Below are positions 8,175 to 15,755 of a DNA stretch of 42,923 nucleotides, in pieces (positions within the stretch are counted from its first letter, which is position 1; each line of letters opens with the position of its first letter). Source of the DNA: Uruburuella suis (GTDB lineage Bacteria; Pseudomonadota; Gammaproteobacteria; Burkholderiales; Neisseriaceae); contig NZ_SLXE01000024.1 of assembly GCF_004341385.1 (NCBI RefSeq), forward strand, positions 1 to 42,923, given 5' to 3'. A program made the position numbers and the translations under genes. The notes under the pieces were generated by a model. That model saw only the letters and a list, made by a program, of their open reading frames with translations, did not search any database and had not been told where the DNA came from.

Positions 8175-8204
8175 TTGAACCGCCTATAACGGTTTATGTA
8201 TACT
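8175..8204 (+). promoter_or_regulatory. rbs promoter with an inverted repeat between -35 and -10
   Basis: TTGAAC (8175-8180) and TATACT (8199-8204) are 18 bases apart. The inverted repeat AACCG-N7-CGGTT (8178-8194) sits across the spacer, the position of a repressor operator. The surrounding 8028-8250 is very AT-rich and contains no gene. The identity of the regulator is unknown; no regulator gene is nearby. Confidence 0.6.
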
Positions 8205-8251
8205 GTCATTTTTCTGTAATTTGCCGTAATAAAAATGCAAAGGGATCGGGC

Positions 8252-8653
8252 GTGAAAAAAATCGGAATATTGCATAATGAGTTGGCGCAAATGGTGGCTT
8301 CCATGGGGCACGGCGATCAATTGGTGATTGGTGATGCAGGTTTGCCCGTACCTCAAGGCGTGCCTTGCATTGATTTGGCCGTCACTTTCGGCACGCCGAC
8401 GCTGCAAACGGTATTGGATACGGTGTTGGCAGAATTATGCGTTGAACGTGTCACGCTCGCGGTGCAAACGGAACATGCCAATGCGGCATTGTGGCAATCG
8501 GTTCGGCAATATGCCGATACTGAAAACTGGGCGGTAGATGTTTGCAGCCATGATGAATTCAAGCACCGCACACGAAATGCCTGCGCGGTGGTGCGCACGG
8601 GCGACAATATGCCTTACACCAATATCATTTTACATTCCGGAGTGCCCTTTTAA
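8252..8653 (+). CDS. rbsD: D-ribose pyranase
   Basis: Interconverts the beta-pyranose and furanose forms of ribose, supplying the form used after uptake. The 133-residue product aligns with RbsD along its length: catalytic His20 in MGHGDQL, Asp28 in GDAGLP, and the C-terminal PYTNIILHSGVPF. It starts with GTG at 8252, supported by AGGGA 6 bases upstream; no ATG fits. Its TAA overlaps the rbsA ATG by one base (TAATG), so translation is coupled. Leu codons are often TTG/TTA and GC at third positions is visibly lower than in sbp or cysT, suggesting foreign origin. Confidence 0.93.
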   Translation: MKKIGILHNELAQMVASMGHGDQLVIGDAGLPVPQGVPCIDLAVTFGTPTLQTVLDTVLAELCVERVTLAVQTEHANAALWQSVRQYADTENWAVDVCSHDEFKHRTRNACAVVRTGDNMPYTNIILHSGVPF

Positions 8654-10146
8654 TGAATAACGGGCGTGCCTTGGTTGATATGCGCGGTGTCAGTATTTCG
8701 TTTGGCCCCGTGAAAGTGTTGAATGGCGTGAATTTTGATATACGTGCCGGTGAGGTGCATGCGCTGATGGGTGAAAATGGCGCGGGCAAATCCACCTTGA
8801 TGAAAATTCTGACCGGTATTTACCGTGCTGACAACGGCATACTGGAAATCGACGGCCGGCCGGCTGAAGTAAAATCACCGACAGATGCACAAAAACTAGG
8901 CATTGCCATCATCCATCAGGAATTGAATCTGCTGCCTGAAATGACGGTGGCCGAGAACTTTTTCCTTGGACGGGAATGGGTAAAAGGCGGTGTGCTGCAA
9001 AAAAATGCCATGCAAGATGCCGCCAACAAGCATTTACAGGCCTTGCAGGCGAATTTTACAGCGAATGACTACATCAAAGATTTATCGGTGGGCCAACAGC
9101 AATTGGTGGAAATCGCGCGGGCGCTGTCTGCTGATGCAAAAGTCATTATTATGGATGAGCCGACGGCTGCCTTAACCGAACCGGAAATCCAGCGTTTGTT
9201 TGTATTGGTGCGGCAACTGGCGACAAAAGGTGTCGGCCTGGTTTATGTGTCGCACCGCATGGAAGAAATTTTTCAGATTTGCCAAAGAATTACCGTATTG
9301 CGCGACGGCGTATCGGTGGGCACCGAAAATGTGGCCGATATTCACTTCAATGATGTCGTGCGCATGATGGTCGGCCGCGAGCTGACCGAACGCTTTCCCA
9401 AGCGCAAGGTGAAGCCCGGCGAAGTGAAATTGTCGGTAAATGATTTATCGGATGGCCATAAAATCCGGCATGTTTCATTTCAGGTGCGCTCAGGCGAAGT
9501 GCTGGCGTTTGCCGGCCTGATTGGTTCGGGGCGCACTGAAATTGCCAATGCATTATTCGGATTGTCGCGCAAAAGCAGTGGCGAAGTGCGTTTAAACGGT
9601 GAAGTATTGAACATCCGCTCCCCGAGCGATGCCATTGCCGCGAAAATCGCTTATGTTACCGAAGATCGCAAAGCCAAAGGTTTGATTTTGGATATGAGTG
9701 TGCGCCACAACAGCACACTGGTTCATTTGCCTTCTAAACACGGTGTGATTCAGGAATCGGCCGAAAAAAATTATATCCGCAGCGCTGTGGAGAAATTGAA
9801 AATCAAAGTGGCGGATACCGAAGACGCGGTGCGGCGTTTGTCAGGCGGCAATCAGCAGAAGGTGGTGCTGGCCAAATGGTTGAAAGAAATGCCTGAAGTG
9901 TTGATTTTGGATGAGCCGACGCGCGGTGTAGACGTGGGCGGGAAAGCGGAAATTTACCGCATCATCAATGAATTGGCCGGCGAAGACGTGGCAATTATCA
10001 TGATTTCGTCTGAGTTGCCGGAAGTGCTGGGGGTATCCGACCGGATAGCGGTGATGTGCGAAGGCACTTTGATGGATATTTTGGATACGGCTGAAGCCAC
10101 TCAGGAAAACATTATGGCTTTGGCCTCGGGAACGAATGAGAAATGA
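8653..10146 (+). CDS. rbsA: Ribose ABC transporter ATP-binding protein (double NBD)
   Basis: Powers ribose (or a related sugar) import with RbsC and RbsB. The 497-residue protein has two nucleotide-binding halves as in RbsA/MglA. The first has Walker A GENGAGKST (40-48), the signature LSVGQQQ and Walker B IIMDEPTAAL. The second has the degenerate P-loop GLIGSGRTE, the signature LSGGNQQ and Walker B ILDEPTRGVD. Degeneracy in the second P-loop is normal for this family. The ATG overlaps the rbsD stop. A Shine-Dalgarno is weak, so coupling probably matters. Codon use matches rbsD and differs from the surrounding genes. Confidence 0.95.
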   Translation: MNNGRALVDMRGVSISFGPVKVLNGVNFDIRAGEVHALMGENGAGKSTLMKILTGIYRADNGILEIDGRPAEVKSPTDAQKLGIAIIHQELNLLPEMTVAENFFLGREWVKGGVLQKNAMQDAANKHLQALQANFTANDYIKDLSVGQQQLVEIARALSADAKVIIMDEPTAALTEPEIQRLFVLVRQLATKGVGLVYVSHRMEEIFQICQRITVLRDGVSVGTENVADIHFNDVVRMMVGRELTERFPKRKVKPGEVKLSVNDLSDGHKIRHVSFQVRSGEVLAFAGLIGSGRTEIANALFGLSRKSSGEVRLNGEVLNIRSPSDAIAAKIAYVTEDRKAKGLILDMSVRHNSTLVHLPSKHGVIQESAEKNYIRSAVEKLKIKVADTEDAVRRLSGGNQQKVVLAKWLKEMPEVLILDEPTRGVDVGGKAEIYRIINELAGEDVAIIMISSELPEVLGVSDRIAVMCEGTLMDILDTAEATQENIMALASGTNEK

Positions 10147-10157
10147 AAGGGATTTTT

Positions 10158-11081
10158 ATGGGCGCCAGCCTGAAAAAAATGGGGCCGTTGTTTGGCTTGG
10201 TATTGTTGTCGATAGGCTTGAGTATTGCTTCCCCCAATTTTCTGACGCCTTCCAATTTGTTTAGCGTGTTGCGCCAAGTGAGTTATAGCGGCCTGATTGC
10301 TTTTGGCATGACGTTTATTATTTTGATAGGCGGCATTGATTTGTCGGTCGGCGCGATTTTGGCTTTAGTGGGCATCGTTACCGCCAGCCTGATTCAAGCG
10401 GGCATGGATCCGATATTGGCTTCATGTATCGGTCTGCTGCTTGGCGCCGCCTGCGGAGCGATAAACGGCTTGTTGGTGTCTTTCGGCCGTATCGCCCCGT
10501 TTATCGCCACGCTGGCCACCATGATTTTATTTCGCGGCATCGCGCAGGAATATTCTCAATCCAAACCGATAAGCATCAATGTGGATGGTTTTTTCAATGA
10601 AATCGGCTCGGGTTATTTGTTTGATACGATTCCCGTTCCGGTCGTTTTGATGCTGCTGGTGTATTTTATGTTGTGGTTTGTATTGAAGAAAACCCGCTTC
10701 GGCCGCCATGTTTATGCCTTGGGCGGTAGCGAAGATGTTGCCCGCATTTCAGGCTTGAAAGTGCGCAGTTTGAAATTGTGGGTTTACACTTTGTCGGGCT
10801 TGATGTCCGGTTTGGCGGCATTGGTCGTGACCAGCCGTTTATCATCAGCCAGCCCGAATGCGGGGGCGATGTATGAATTGGATGCCATTGCGGCTGTGGT
10901 ATTGGGCGGCACCAGCCTTTCCGGCGGGCGCGGCTGGATTTTCGGCACTCTGGTCGGGGTGGTGTTGCTCGGCATATTGAGTAATGGTTTGAATTTATTG
11001 AATGTATCATCCAATTATCAATTGATTATCAAAGGCGTGGTCATTTTGTTTGCAGTGTTGCTTGATCGCAAAAACAGTTAA
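10158..11081 (+). CDS. rbsC: Ribose ABC transporter permease
   Basis: Inner-membrane channel subunit of the ribose importer. It is almost wholly hydrophobic, with about 8-10 predicted helices. Family hallmarks are SPNFLTPSNLFSVLRQVS near the start, GGIDLSVGAILAL, ALGGSEDVARISGLKV, the ELDAIAAVVLGGTSLSGGRG loop and the C-terminal NGLNLL/YQLIIKGVVI block. I chose the ATG at 10158 because AAAGGGA lies 5 bases upstream. An ATG at 10143 overlapping the rbsA stop (ATGA) would add five residues and is possible. About 55 bases separate it from rbsB. Confidence 0.93.
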   Translation: MGASLKKMGPLFGLVLLSIGLSIASPNFLTPSNLFSVLRQVSYSGLIAFGMTFIILIGGIDLSVGAILALVGIVTASLIQAGMDPILASCIGLLLGAACGAINGLLVSFGRIAPFIATLATMILFRGIAQEYSQSKPISINVDGFFNEIGSGYLFDTIPVPVVLMLLVYFMLWFVLKKTRFGRHVYALGGSEDVARISGLKVRSLKLWVYTLSGLMSGLAALVVTSRLSSASPNAGAMYELDAIAAVVLGGTSLSGGRGWIFGTLVGVVLLGILSNGLNLLNVSSNYQLIIKGVVILFAVLLDRKNS

Positions 11082-11136
11082 AATCTCACCCAACCCATTG
11101 TTATATTTATAATTCATTGTCACTCAGGAGAACACC

Positions 11137-12069
11137 ATGACACTTATACGCAAAGCATCTGCTTTACTTGTCGGCAGCATGATTTTGGCCGCCTGCGGCC
11201 AACAACAGGCGCAAGCACCTGCCAACGCTTCAGGCAGCACCGCCGCCGCAACAGGCGATACCCTTGGCTTGGCGATTTCCACCCAAAACAATCCGTTTTT
11301 CGTCAGCCTGAAACAAGGTGCAGAATCGGAGGCGGAAAAATTGGGCTTGAAACTGGTGGTGGTCGATGCCGCCGATGATTCCGGCAAACAAGCGGCCGGT
11401 GTCGACGATTTGCTGCAGCAGAAAGTGAAAGTGCTGCTGATTAACCCGACCGACTCGGAAGCCGCAGCGGCTTCCGTAAACCGTGCCGCCAAAGCCGGGA
11501 TTCCCGTGATTTCGATTGACCGCTCCGTACAAGGTGCGAAAGTGGCAGCGCATGTGGCTTCCGATAATGTTGCCGGCGGCCGTATGGCGGCCGAATTCAT
11601 TGTCAAGCAGCTGGCCGGAGGCGGTGAAATGGTTGAGTTGGAAGGGATTCCAGGCTCTTCTGCAGCACGGGAACGCGGCCAAGGTTTCCATGAAGTGATG
11701 GACGCACAGCAAGCCGTGAAAATCGTAGCAAAACAACCTGCCGATTTCGATCGCACCAAGGGACTTACCGTGATGGAAAACATTCTGCAAAGCCATCCTA
11801 ATGTCAAAGCCGTATTTGCGCACAACGATGAAATGGCTTTAGGTGCCGTTAGGGCTTTACAGGCGGCCAATAAAAAAGACGTTATCGTTGTTGGGTTTGA
11901 TGCGACCGATGACGCACAAGCGGCCGTAAAAGCCGGCACAATGGCAGCTACCATTGCCCAAAAACCCGTTAAAATCGGTGAATTGGGGGTAGATACTGCA
12001 TACAAAATCATCAACGGTGAAAAGGTTGAAGAAAATATTCCTGTTGAGCTGGAGTTGATCACGCAATAA
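11137..12069 (+). CDS. rbsB: Ribose-binding lipoprotein
   Basis: Periplasmic sugar-binding component of the importer. The 310-residue protein aligns closely with E. coli RbsB after its leader. Ligand-contact motifs are kept: NNPFFVSL, INPTDS, SIDR, ASDNV, SAARERGQG, PADFDR, FAHNDEMALGA, VGFDATDD and TIAQ. This argues for ribose or a near relative as ligand. The leader ends in a lipobox (LAAC, Cys20), so the protein should be lipid-anchored, unlike the soluble enterobacterial form. The ATG at 11137 has CAGGAG 6 bases upstream, the best ribosome site in the operon. No rbsK or rbsR follows; repeats begin 30 bases after the stop. Confidence 0.93.
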   Translation: MTLIRKASALLVGSMILAACGQQQAQAPANASGSTAAATGDTLGLAISTQNNPFFVSLKQGAESEAEKLGLKLVVVDAADDSGKQAAGVDDLLQQKVKVLLINPTDSEAAAASVNRAAKAGIPVISIDRSVQGAKVAAHVASDNVAGGRMAAEFIVKQLAGGGEMVELEGIPGSSAARERGQGFHEVMDAQQAVKIVAKQPADFDRTKGLTVMENILQSHPNVKAVFAHNDEMALGAVRALQAANKKDVIVVGFDATDDAQAAVKAGTMAATIAQKPVKIGELGVDTAYKIINGEKVEENIPVELELITQ

Positions 12070-12098
12070 TGCGCGAATGATGCCGAAAAAGCTGCCCG

Positions 12099-12170
12099 AT
12101 ACCCATCCAAAAAAATAACCTGACTTCGTTGGATCGCCATCTTGTCAGCCTACTTTCTTTGAATGGGTAT
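12099..12170. repeat. Short family A element, 72 bp
   Basis: Ends ATACCCATCCAAAAAAATAA and TTTGAATGGGTAT match family A, but the interior is shortened (GACTTCGTTGGATCGCCATC and so on). It lies one base from the next copy, making a tandem at the right border of the rbs module. Confidence 0.65.
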
Positions 12171-12171
12171 T

Positions 12172-12275
12172 ATACCAATCCAAAAAAATAACCTAACTTC
12201 GTTGTCTCGCCTTGCCGTACTAGTTGTACTGTCTGCGGCTCGCCGCCTTGTTAGCTTACTTTTTTGAATGGGTAT
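12172..12275. repeat. Family A palindromic element, right border of the rbs module
   Basis: 104 bp, in inverted orientation to 7924-8027 and differing from it at only one position by eye. Together the two copies bracket rbsDACB as inverted repeats. Confidence 0.8.
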
Positions 12276-12299
12276 TATTTTGCCATACAGCAGAAAAGA

Positions 12300-12345
12300 A
12301 GGCCGTCTGAAAGATTTCTCAACATCAAAATCTTTCAGACGGCCT
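12300..12345. repeat. Uptake-sequence hairpin
   Basis: AGGCCGTCTGAAAGAT and ATCTTTCAGACGGCCT with a 14-base loop. This is the first uptake sequence after the rbs module. It may end transcription from either side. Confidence 0.55.
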
Positions 12346-12367
12346 GTTTATCCACCATCATCGTAAT

Positions 12368-12487
12368 TTATCCGATAACGGCTTGTTCCGTTTCAACCAC
12401 AACCGGCTGTTTGGGCTTCAACACCGCATACAACACACCGGTGAGCAGGCTGTCCGCCGCAACCGCCAGTAAATTGAAGCAACCGAC
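12368..12487 (-). pseudogene. Fragment resembling the C-terminal end of a membrane transporter
   Basis: The minus strand reads 39 codons ending in TAA: a hydrophobic run FNLLAVAADSLLTGVLYAVL, then KPKQPVVVETEQAVIG, which looks like the last helix and tail of a permease. An in-frame stop lies immediately upstream (12491-12493) and no start is present. This is probably a gene remnant left at the insertion-rich junction between the rbs module and cysT. The family is not identified, and a chance reading frame cannot be excluded. The remaining sequence 12490-12640 shows nothing else I can name. Confidence 0.35.
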
Positions 12488-12641
12488 GATTTATTTTGAA
12501 GGCAGACTTACTGACGTAATCAAACTGTAGAATTTTGCATGGCACAGAATTTTGAACACCCTTCACACCAGCCCAAAGCGGCGTAATCGTACGCATGCCT
12601 TGCACACACAACATCCCCTTTGAATAAATGAGCAAACTTCT

Positions 12642-12669
12642 TGGCCGTCTGAAATCTTTCAGACGGCCT
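12642..12669. repeat. Uptake-sequence pair with a variant arm
   Basis: TGGCCGTCTGAA (12642-12653, first base changed) and TTCAGACGGCCT (12658-12669) form a short hairpin just before the cysT leader. Confidence 0.55.
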
Positions 12670-12674
12670 TTCAT

Positions 12675-12756
12675 ATAACCAAACCTAATTTAGTTACAAC
12701 AAAGCATTCTTTCCCTTTTTCAGACGGCCTCGTTAAAGTAAGGCCACTTCATTTAT
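12675..12756 (+). promoter_or_regulatory. cysT leader, homologous to the sbp leader
   Basis: Aligns over its length with 6504-6584, including AAGCATTCTTTCCC and TTTTTCAGACGGC. It ends 14 bases before the cysT ATG. This is a likely shared control region for sulfate uptake; the regulator is inferred, not shown. Confidence 0.55.
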
Positions 12757-12770
12757 CTTGCGTTGACATT

Positions 12771-13607
12771 ATGCGATTGCTAAAAACCCCCAGCGTTTTG
12801 CCCGGCTTCAATCTCAGCCTGGGCCTCACTGTGTTGTGCTTGTCGCTGCTGGTGGTGCTGCCCTTTGCCATGATGGCTGCCAAGGCCGGTGAAATCGGTT
12901 GGGCGGCGTTTTGGCACACCATTTCGGAGCCTAATGTGCTTGCGGCGGTGTGGCTGAGCCTGCGTATGTCGTTTTATGCCATGCTCACCAATATCGTGTT
13001 CGGCACGCTGGTGGCGTGGGTGTTGGTGCGCTATGAGTTTCCGGGCAAAAATCTGGTCAATGCGCTGGTCGATCTGCCTTTTGCGCTGCCCACGGCGGTC
13101 ACCGGCATTGCGCTGGCCACGCTTTATGCGCCCAATGGCTGGCTGGGGCGCTGGTTTGCGCCGTTTGACATCAAAATCGCTTTCACACCCATCGGCATCT
13201 GGATTGCGCTGGTGTTTGTGAGCCTGCCCTTTATCGTGCGCGCGGTGCAGCCGGTGCTGGAAGAATTGCCCGCCGAATATGAAGAAGCCGCCGCCACGCT
13301 GGGCGCCGGCCGCTTCACGGCGCTGCGCCGCGTGCTGCTGCCGGAAATCATGCCCGCGCTGCTCACCGGCTCGGGCATGATGTTTGCCCGCGCCACCGGC
13401 GAATATGGCTCGGTGATTTTTATTGCCGGCAATATCCCGATGGTGTCGGAAATTCTGCCGCTGATTATCACCGGCAAGCTCGAGCAATTCGATGTGCAGG
13501 GCGCATCGGCGGTGGCTTTATTTATGCTGATGATTTCTTTTGTGATTTTATTTGCACTCAATATCGGCCAATGGGCGCTGAGCAAACGGGCGGGAGCGAA
13601 AGCATGA
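12771..13607 (+). CDS. cysT: Sulfate/thiosulfate ABC transporter permease CysT (CysU)
   Basis: One of two inner-membrane channel subunits for sulfate/thiosulfate import. The 278-residue protein has about six to seven membrane helices. It carries the binding-protein-dependent permease EAA loop EEAAATLGAGRFTALRRVLL, which docks on CysA, plus DLPFALPTAVTGIAL and ATGEYGSVIFIAGN, typical of the CysT/ModB group. The ATG at 12771 has no good ribosome site (TTGACATT precedes it). The stop overlaps the cysW start as ATGA, starting a tightly coupled cysT-cysW-cysA unit. Confidence 0.95.
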   Translation: MRLLKTPSVLPGFNLSLGLTVLCLSLLVVLPFAMMAAKAGEIGWAAFWHTISEPNVLAAVWLSLRMSFYAMLTNIVFGTLVAWVLVRYEFPGKNLVNALVDLPFALPTAVTGIALATLYAPNGWLGRWFAPFDIKIAFTPIGIWIALVFVSLPFIVRAVQPVLEELPAEYEEAAATLGAGRFTALRRVLLPEIMPALLTGSGMMFARATGEYGSVIFIAGNIPMVSEILPLIITGKLEQFDVQGASAVALFMLMISFVILFALNIGQWALSKRAGAKA

Positions 13608-14461
13608 GCCACAATATCAACCCCAATCTTGTTGAGCCGCGCTGGCTGCAAACCTTGCTGATTGCCGTGGCGCTGTTTTTTTTGCTGCTGATGCTGGTGA
13701 TTCCGCTCACGGCGGTGTTTTACGAAGCCTTGCGCGGCGGCTGGCAGCTTTATCTGGCCTCGCTCAGCAGCGATGAAGCGCGCTCGGCCATCCGGCTCAC
13801 GCTGCTCACTGCGGCGATTGTGGTGCCGGTAAACGCCGTGCTCGGCATCGCCATGGCCTGGCTGCTCACCCGCTTTGATTTTTACGGCAAGCAATTGCTC
13901 ACCACACTTTTAGATTTACCTTTTTCGGTGTCGCCCGTGGTGGCCGGCCTGATGTTTGTGCTGCTTTTCGGTGCACACACCTTAATCGGCGGCTGGCTCG
14001 AAGCGCAAGGCATTCAGGTGATTTTTGCCATTCCGGGCATTATTTTGGCCACGCTGTTTGTGACCTTTCCTTTTGTGGCGCGCGAGCTGATTCCGCTGAT
14101 GCAGGCGCAAGGCGACAGCGAAGAGCAGGCGGCGCTGATTTTGGGCGCTTCGGGCTGGCAGATGTTTTGCCGCATCACGCTGCCCAATATCAAATGGGCG
14201 CTGGTTTACGGTGTGATTCTCACCAATGCGCGCGCAATGGGCGAATTCGGCGCGGTGAGCGTGGTGAGCGGCCATATTCGCGGCGAAACCAACACCATTC
14301 CGCTATTGGTCGAAATTTTCTATAACGAATATAACTTTATCGGCGCTTTCGCCCTATCGAGCGTGTTGGCGCTGCTGGCGCTGGCCACGCTGGCGCTGCA
14401 AAACCTCATCACCCGCATTCAAGAGAAAAAACTCGCTGCCGCCGAAAGGAGCGCCGCATGA
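13604..14461 (+). CDS. cysW: Sulfate/thiosulfate ABC transporter permease CysW
   Basis: Second channel subunit of the sulfate importer. It has 285 residues with about six helices. Conserved stretches are LDLPFSVSPVVAGLMFVLLF, the coupling loop EEQAALILGASGWQMFCRIT, and GEFGAVSVVSGHIRGETNT. The ATG at 13604 overlaps the cysT TGA by four bases and has GGGAG about 7 bases upstream; a longer frame from a TTG at 13571 lies inside cysT and is rejected. Its own stop overlaps the cysA start in the same way. Confidence 0.95.
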   Translation: MSHNINPNLVEPRWLQTLLIAVALFFLLLMLVIPLTAVFYEALRGGWQLYLASLSSDEARSAIRLTLLTAAIVVPVNAVLGIAMAWLLTRFDFYGKQLLTTLLDLPFSVSPVVAGLMFVLLFGAHTLIGGWLEAQGIQVIFAIPGIILATLFVTFPFVARELIPLMQAQGDSEEQAALILGASGWQMFCRITLPNIKWALVYGVILTNARAMGEFGAVSVVSGHIRGETNTIPLLVEIFYNEYNFIGAFALSSVLALLALATLALQNLITRIQEKKLAAAERSAA

Positions 14462-15531
14462 GCATCACCCTGCAACACCTCAACAAACATTTCGGCCATT
14501 TTCAGGCGCTGAGCAACATCAATCTGAATGTGCCCACCGGCAAGCTCACCTCGCTGTTGGGGCCTTCAGGTTGCGGCAAAACCACGCTTTTGCGCATCAT
14601 CGCCGGGCTGGAGCATGCCGATAGCGGCACGATTTTATTCGACGGCCAAGATGTCACCACCAAGCATGTGCGCGAACGCAAAGTGGGCTTTGTGTTTCAA
14701 CACTATGCCTTATTCCGCCACATGAATGTGTTTGACAACATCGCCTTCGGCCTTAGCGTGTTGCCCAAAGCCGAGCGCCCCGGCAAAGAGCAAATCCGCG
14801 CCAAAGTGGAAGAATTATTGAGTCTAGTGCAGCTTTCGCACCTGGCCAAATCTTATCCGCACCAACTCTCGGGCGGCCAGCGCCAGCGCATCGCCCTAGC
14901 GCGCGCGCTGGCGGTGTCACCCAAGCTTTTGCTGCTCGACGAGCCTTTCGGTGCGCTCGATGCCAAAGTGCGCAAAGAGCTGCGCACCTGGCTGCGCGAC
15001 ATCCACCACGAGCTGGGCATCACCAGCATTTTGGTGACACACGATCAGGAAGAAGCGCTGGAAGTGTCGGATGAAATTGTGGTGATGAACCACGGCAAAA
15101 TCGAGCAAACCGGCAATGCCGACACGCTCTACCGCGCCCCCGCCAATGCTTTTGTTACCGAATTTTTGGGCGAAACCGATGCCTTCGAAGGCCGCATCGA
15201 AAAAGGCACCTGGCACTACAACGGCTTCAAATGGCCGCTGAGCCGCGCCCATGCCTGGCAGGAGCAAACCGCCACCGGCTATGTGCGCCCCCACGAATGG
15301 GCGCTCGCCGGCAGCGGCACGCCCATGCTCTTTGCACGCATCAGCAAAATCCATGCCGCAGGCCCCCTCACCCATTTGAGCGTGCAGCCGGGCAGCGGCA
15401 ACGAAATTCATGTTACCTTTGCCGGCAGCGAAGCGGCGCAACACGGCTTTGCCATCGGCCAAAACATCGCCTTAAGCCCGAAGCAGATTTATATTTTTTC
15501 GCAAAACCAATTGATTGATTATGCCATTTAA
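14458..15531 (+). CDS. cysA: Sulfate/thiosulfate import ATP-binding protein
   Basis: ATPase of the CysTWA-Sbp importer, peripheral on the inner membrane. The 357-residue protein shows Walker A GPSGCGKT (35-42), the Q-loop region VFQHYALF, signature LSGGQRQRIALARAL, Walker B LLLLDEPFGALD, and the switch histidine in VTHDQEEALEV. A C-terminal TOBE-like regulatory region (about 240-357) carries YVRPHEW. Length is close to E. coli CysA (365). The ATG at 14458 overlaps the cysW stop and has AAGGAG upstream. An uptake-sequence palindrome follows the operon. Confidence 0.96.
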   Translation: MSITLQHLNKHFGHFQALSNINLNVPTGKLTSLLGPSGCGKTTLLRIIAGLEHADSGTILFDGQDVTTKHVRERKVGFVFQHYALFRHMNVFDNIAFGLSVLPKAERPGKEQIRAKVEELLSLVQLSHLAKSYPHQLSGGQRQRIALARALAVSPKLLLLDEPFGALDAKVRKELRTWLRDIHHELGITSILVTHDQEEALEVSDEIVVMNHGKIEQTGNADTLYRAPANAFVTEFLGETDAFEGRIEKGTWHYNGFKWPLSRAHAWQEQTATGYVRPHEWALAGSGTPMLFARISKIHAAGPLTHLSVQPGSGNEIHVTFAGSEAAQHGFAIGQNIALSPKQIYIFSQNQLIDYAI

Positions 15532-15566
15532 GCTTCGTTGCAAAATCAGCATAATCAACAAGCAAG

Positions 15567-15592
15567 AGGCCGTCTGAAGCTTCAGACGGCCT
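15567..15592 (+). terminator. Uptake-sequence palindrome after cysA
   Basis: AGGCCGTCTGAAG directly abutting CTTCAGACGGCCT is a perfect 26-base palindrome, 36 bases after the cysA stop and ending the cysTWA unit. No T tract follows. Confidence 0.55.
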
Positions 15593-15651
15593 TAAGCGTA
15601 CAATCCGAGCCATAGCATTTTGTTTCAATACACACATCAATTAACAATACC

Positions 15652-15681
15652 TTTACACTTACAGCCGATTACATTTATACT
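15652..15681 (+). promoter_or_regulatory. Promoter of the DASS transporter gene
   Basis: TTTACA (15652-15657) and TATACT (15676-15681) are 18 bases apart, or TTACAC with 17. The expected transcript start (about 15688) falls at the base of the leader hairpin described separately. Confidence 0.6.
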
Positions 15682-15685
15682 GCCG

Positions 15686-15719
15686 AAATATTCCGCCGCT
15701 CAACTGCCGGAATATTTTT
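15686..15719 (+). promoter_or_regulatory. Leader hairpin with T tract (possible attenuator)
   Basis: AAATATTCCG and CGGAATATTT form a ten-pair stem with a 12-base loop, followed by a run ending in TTTTT. It would be the first structure in the transporter mRNA, 37 bases ahead of the start codon. It could be an attenuator or a protective 5' stem. Confidence 0.45.
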
Positions 15720-15755
15720 GACCCATCAACCCTATCACGATAACAAGGAGAGGCA

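Noticed and set aside
11124..12140. Minus-strand frame of 338 codons opposite rbsB
   Set aside because: RbsB on the plus strand aligns throughout with its family and has a strong ribosome site.
12393..12674. Minus-strand 93-codon frame upstream of cysT
   Set aside because: It runs through an uptake-sequence hairpin and shows no protein-like pattern; a different frame of the same stretch looks more like a decayed gene end.
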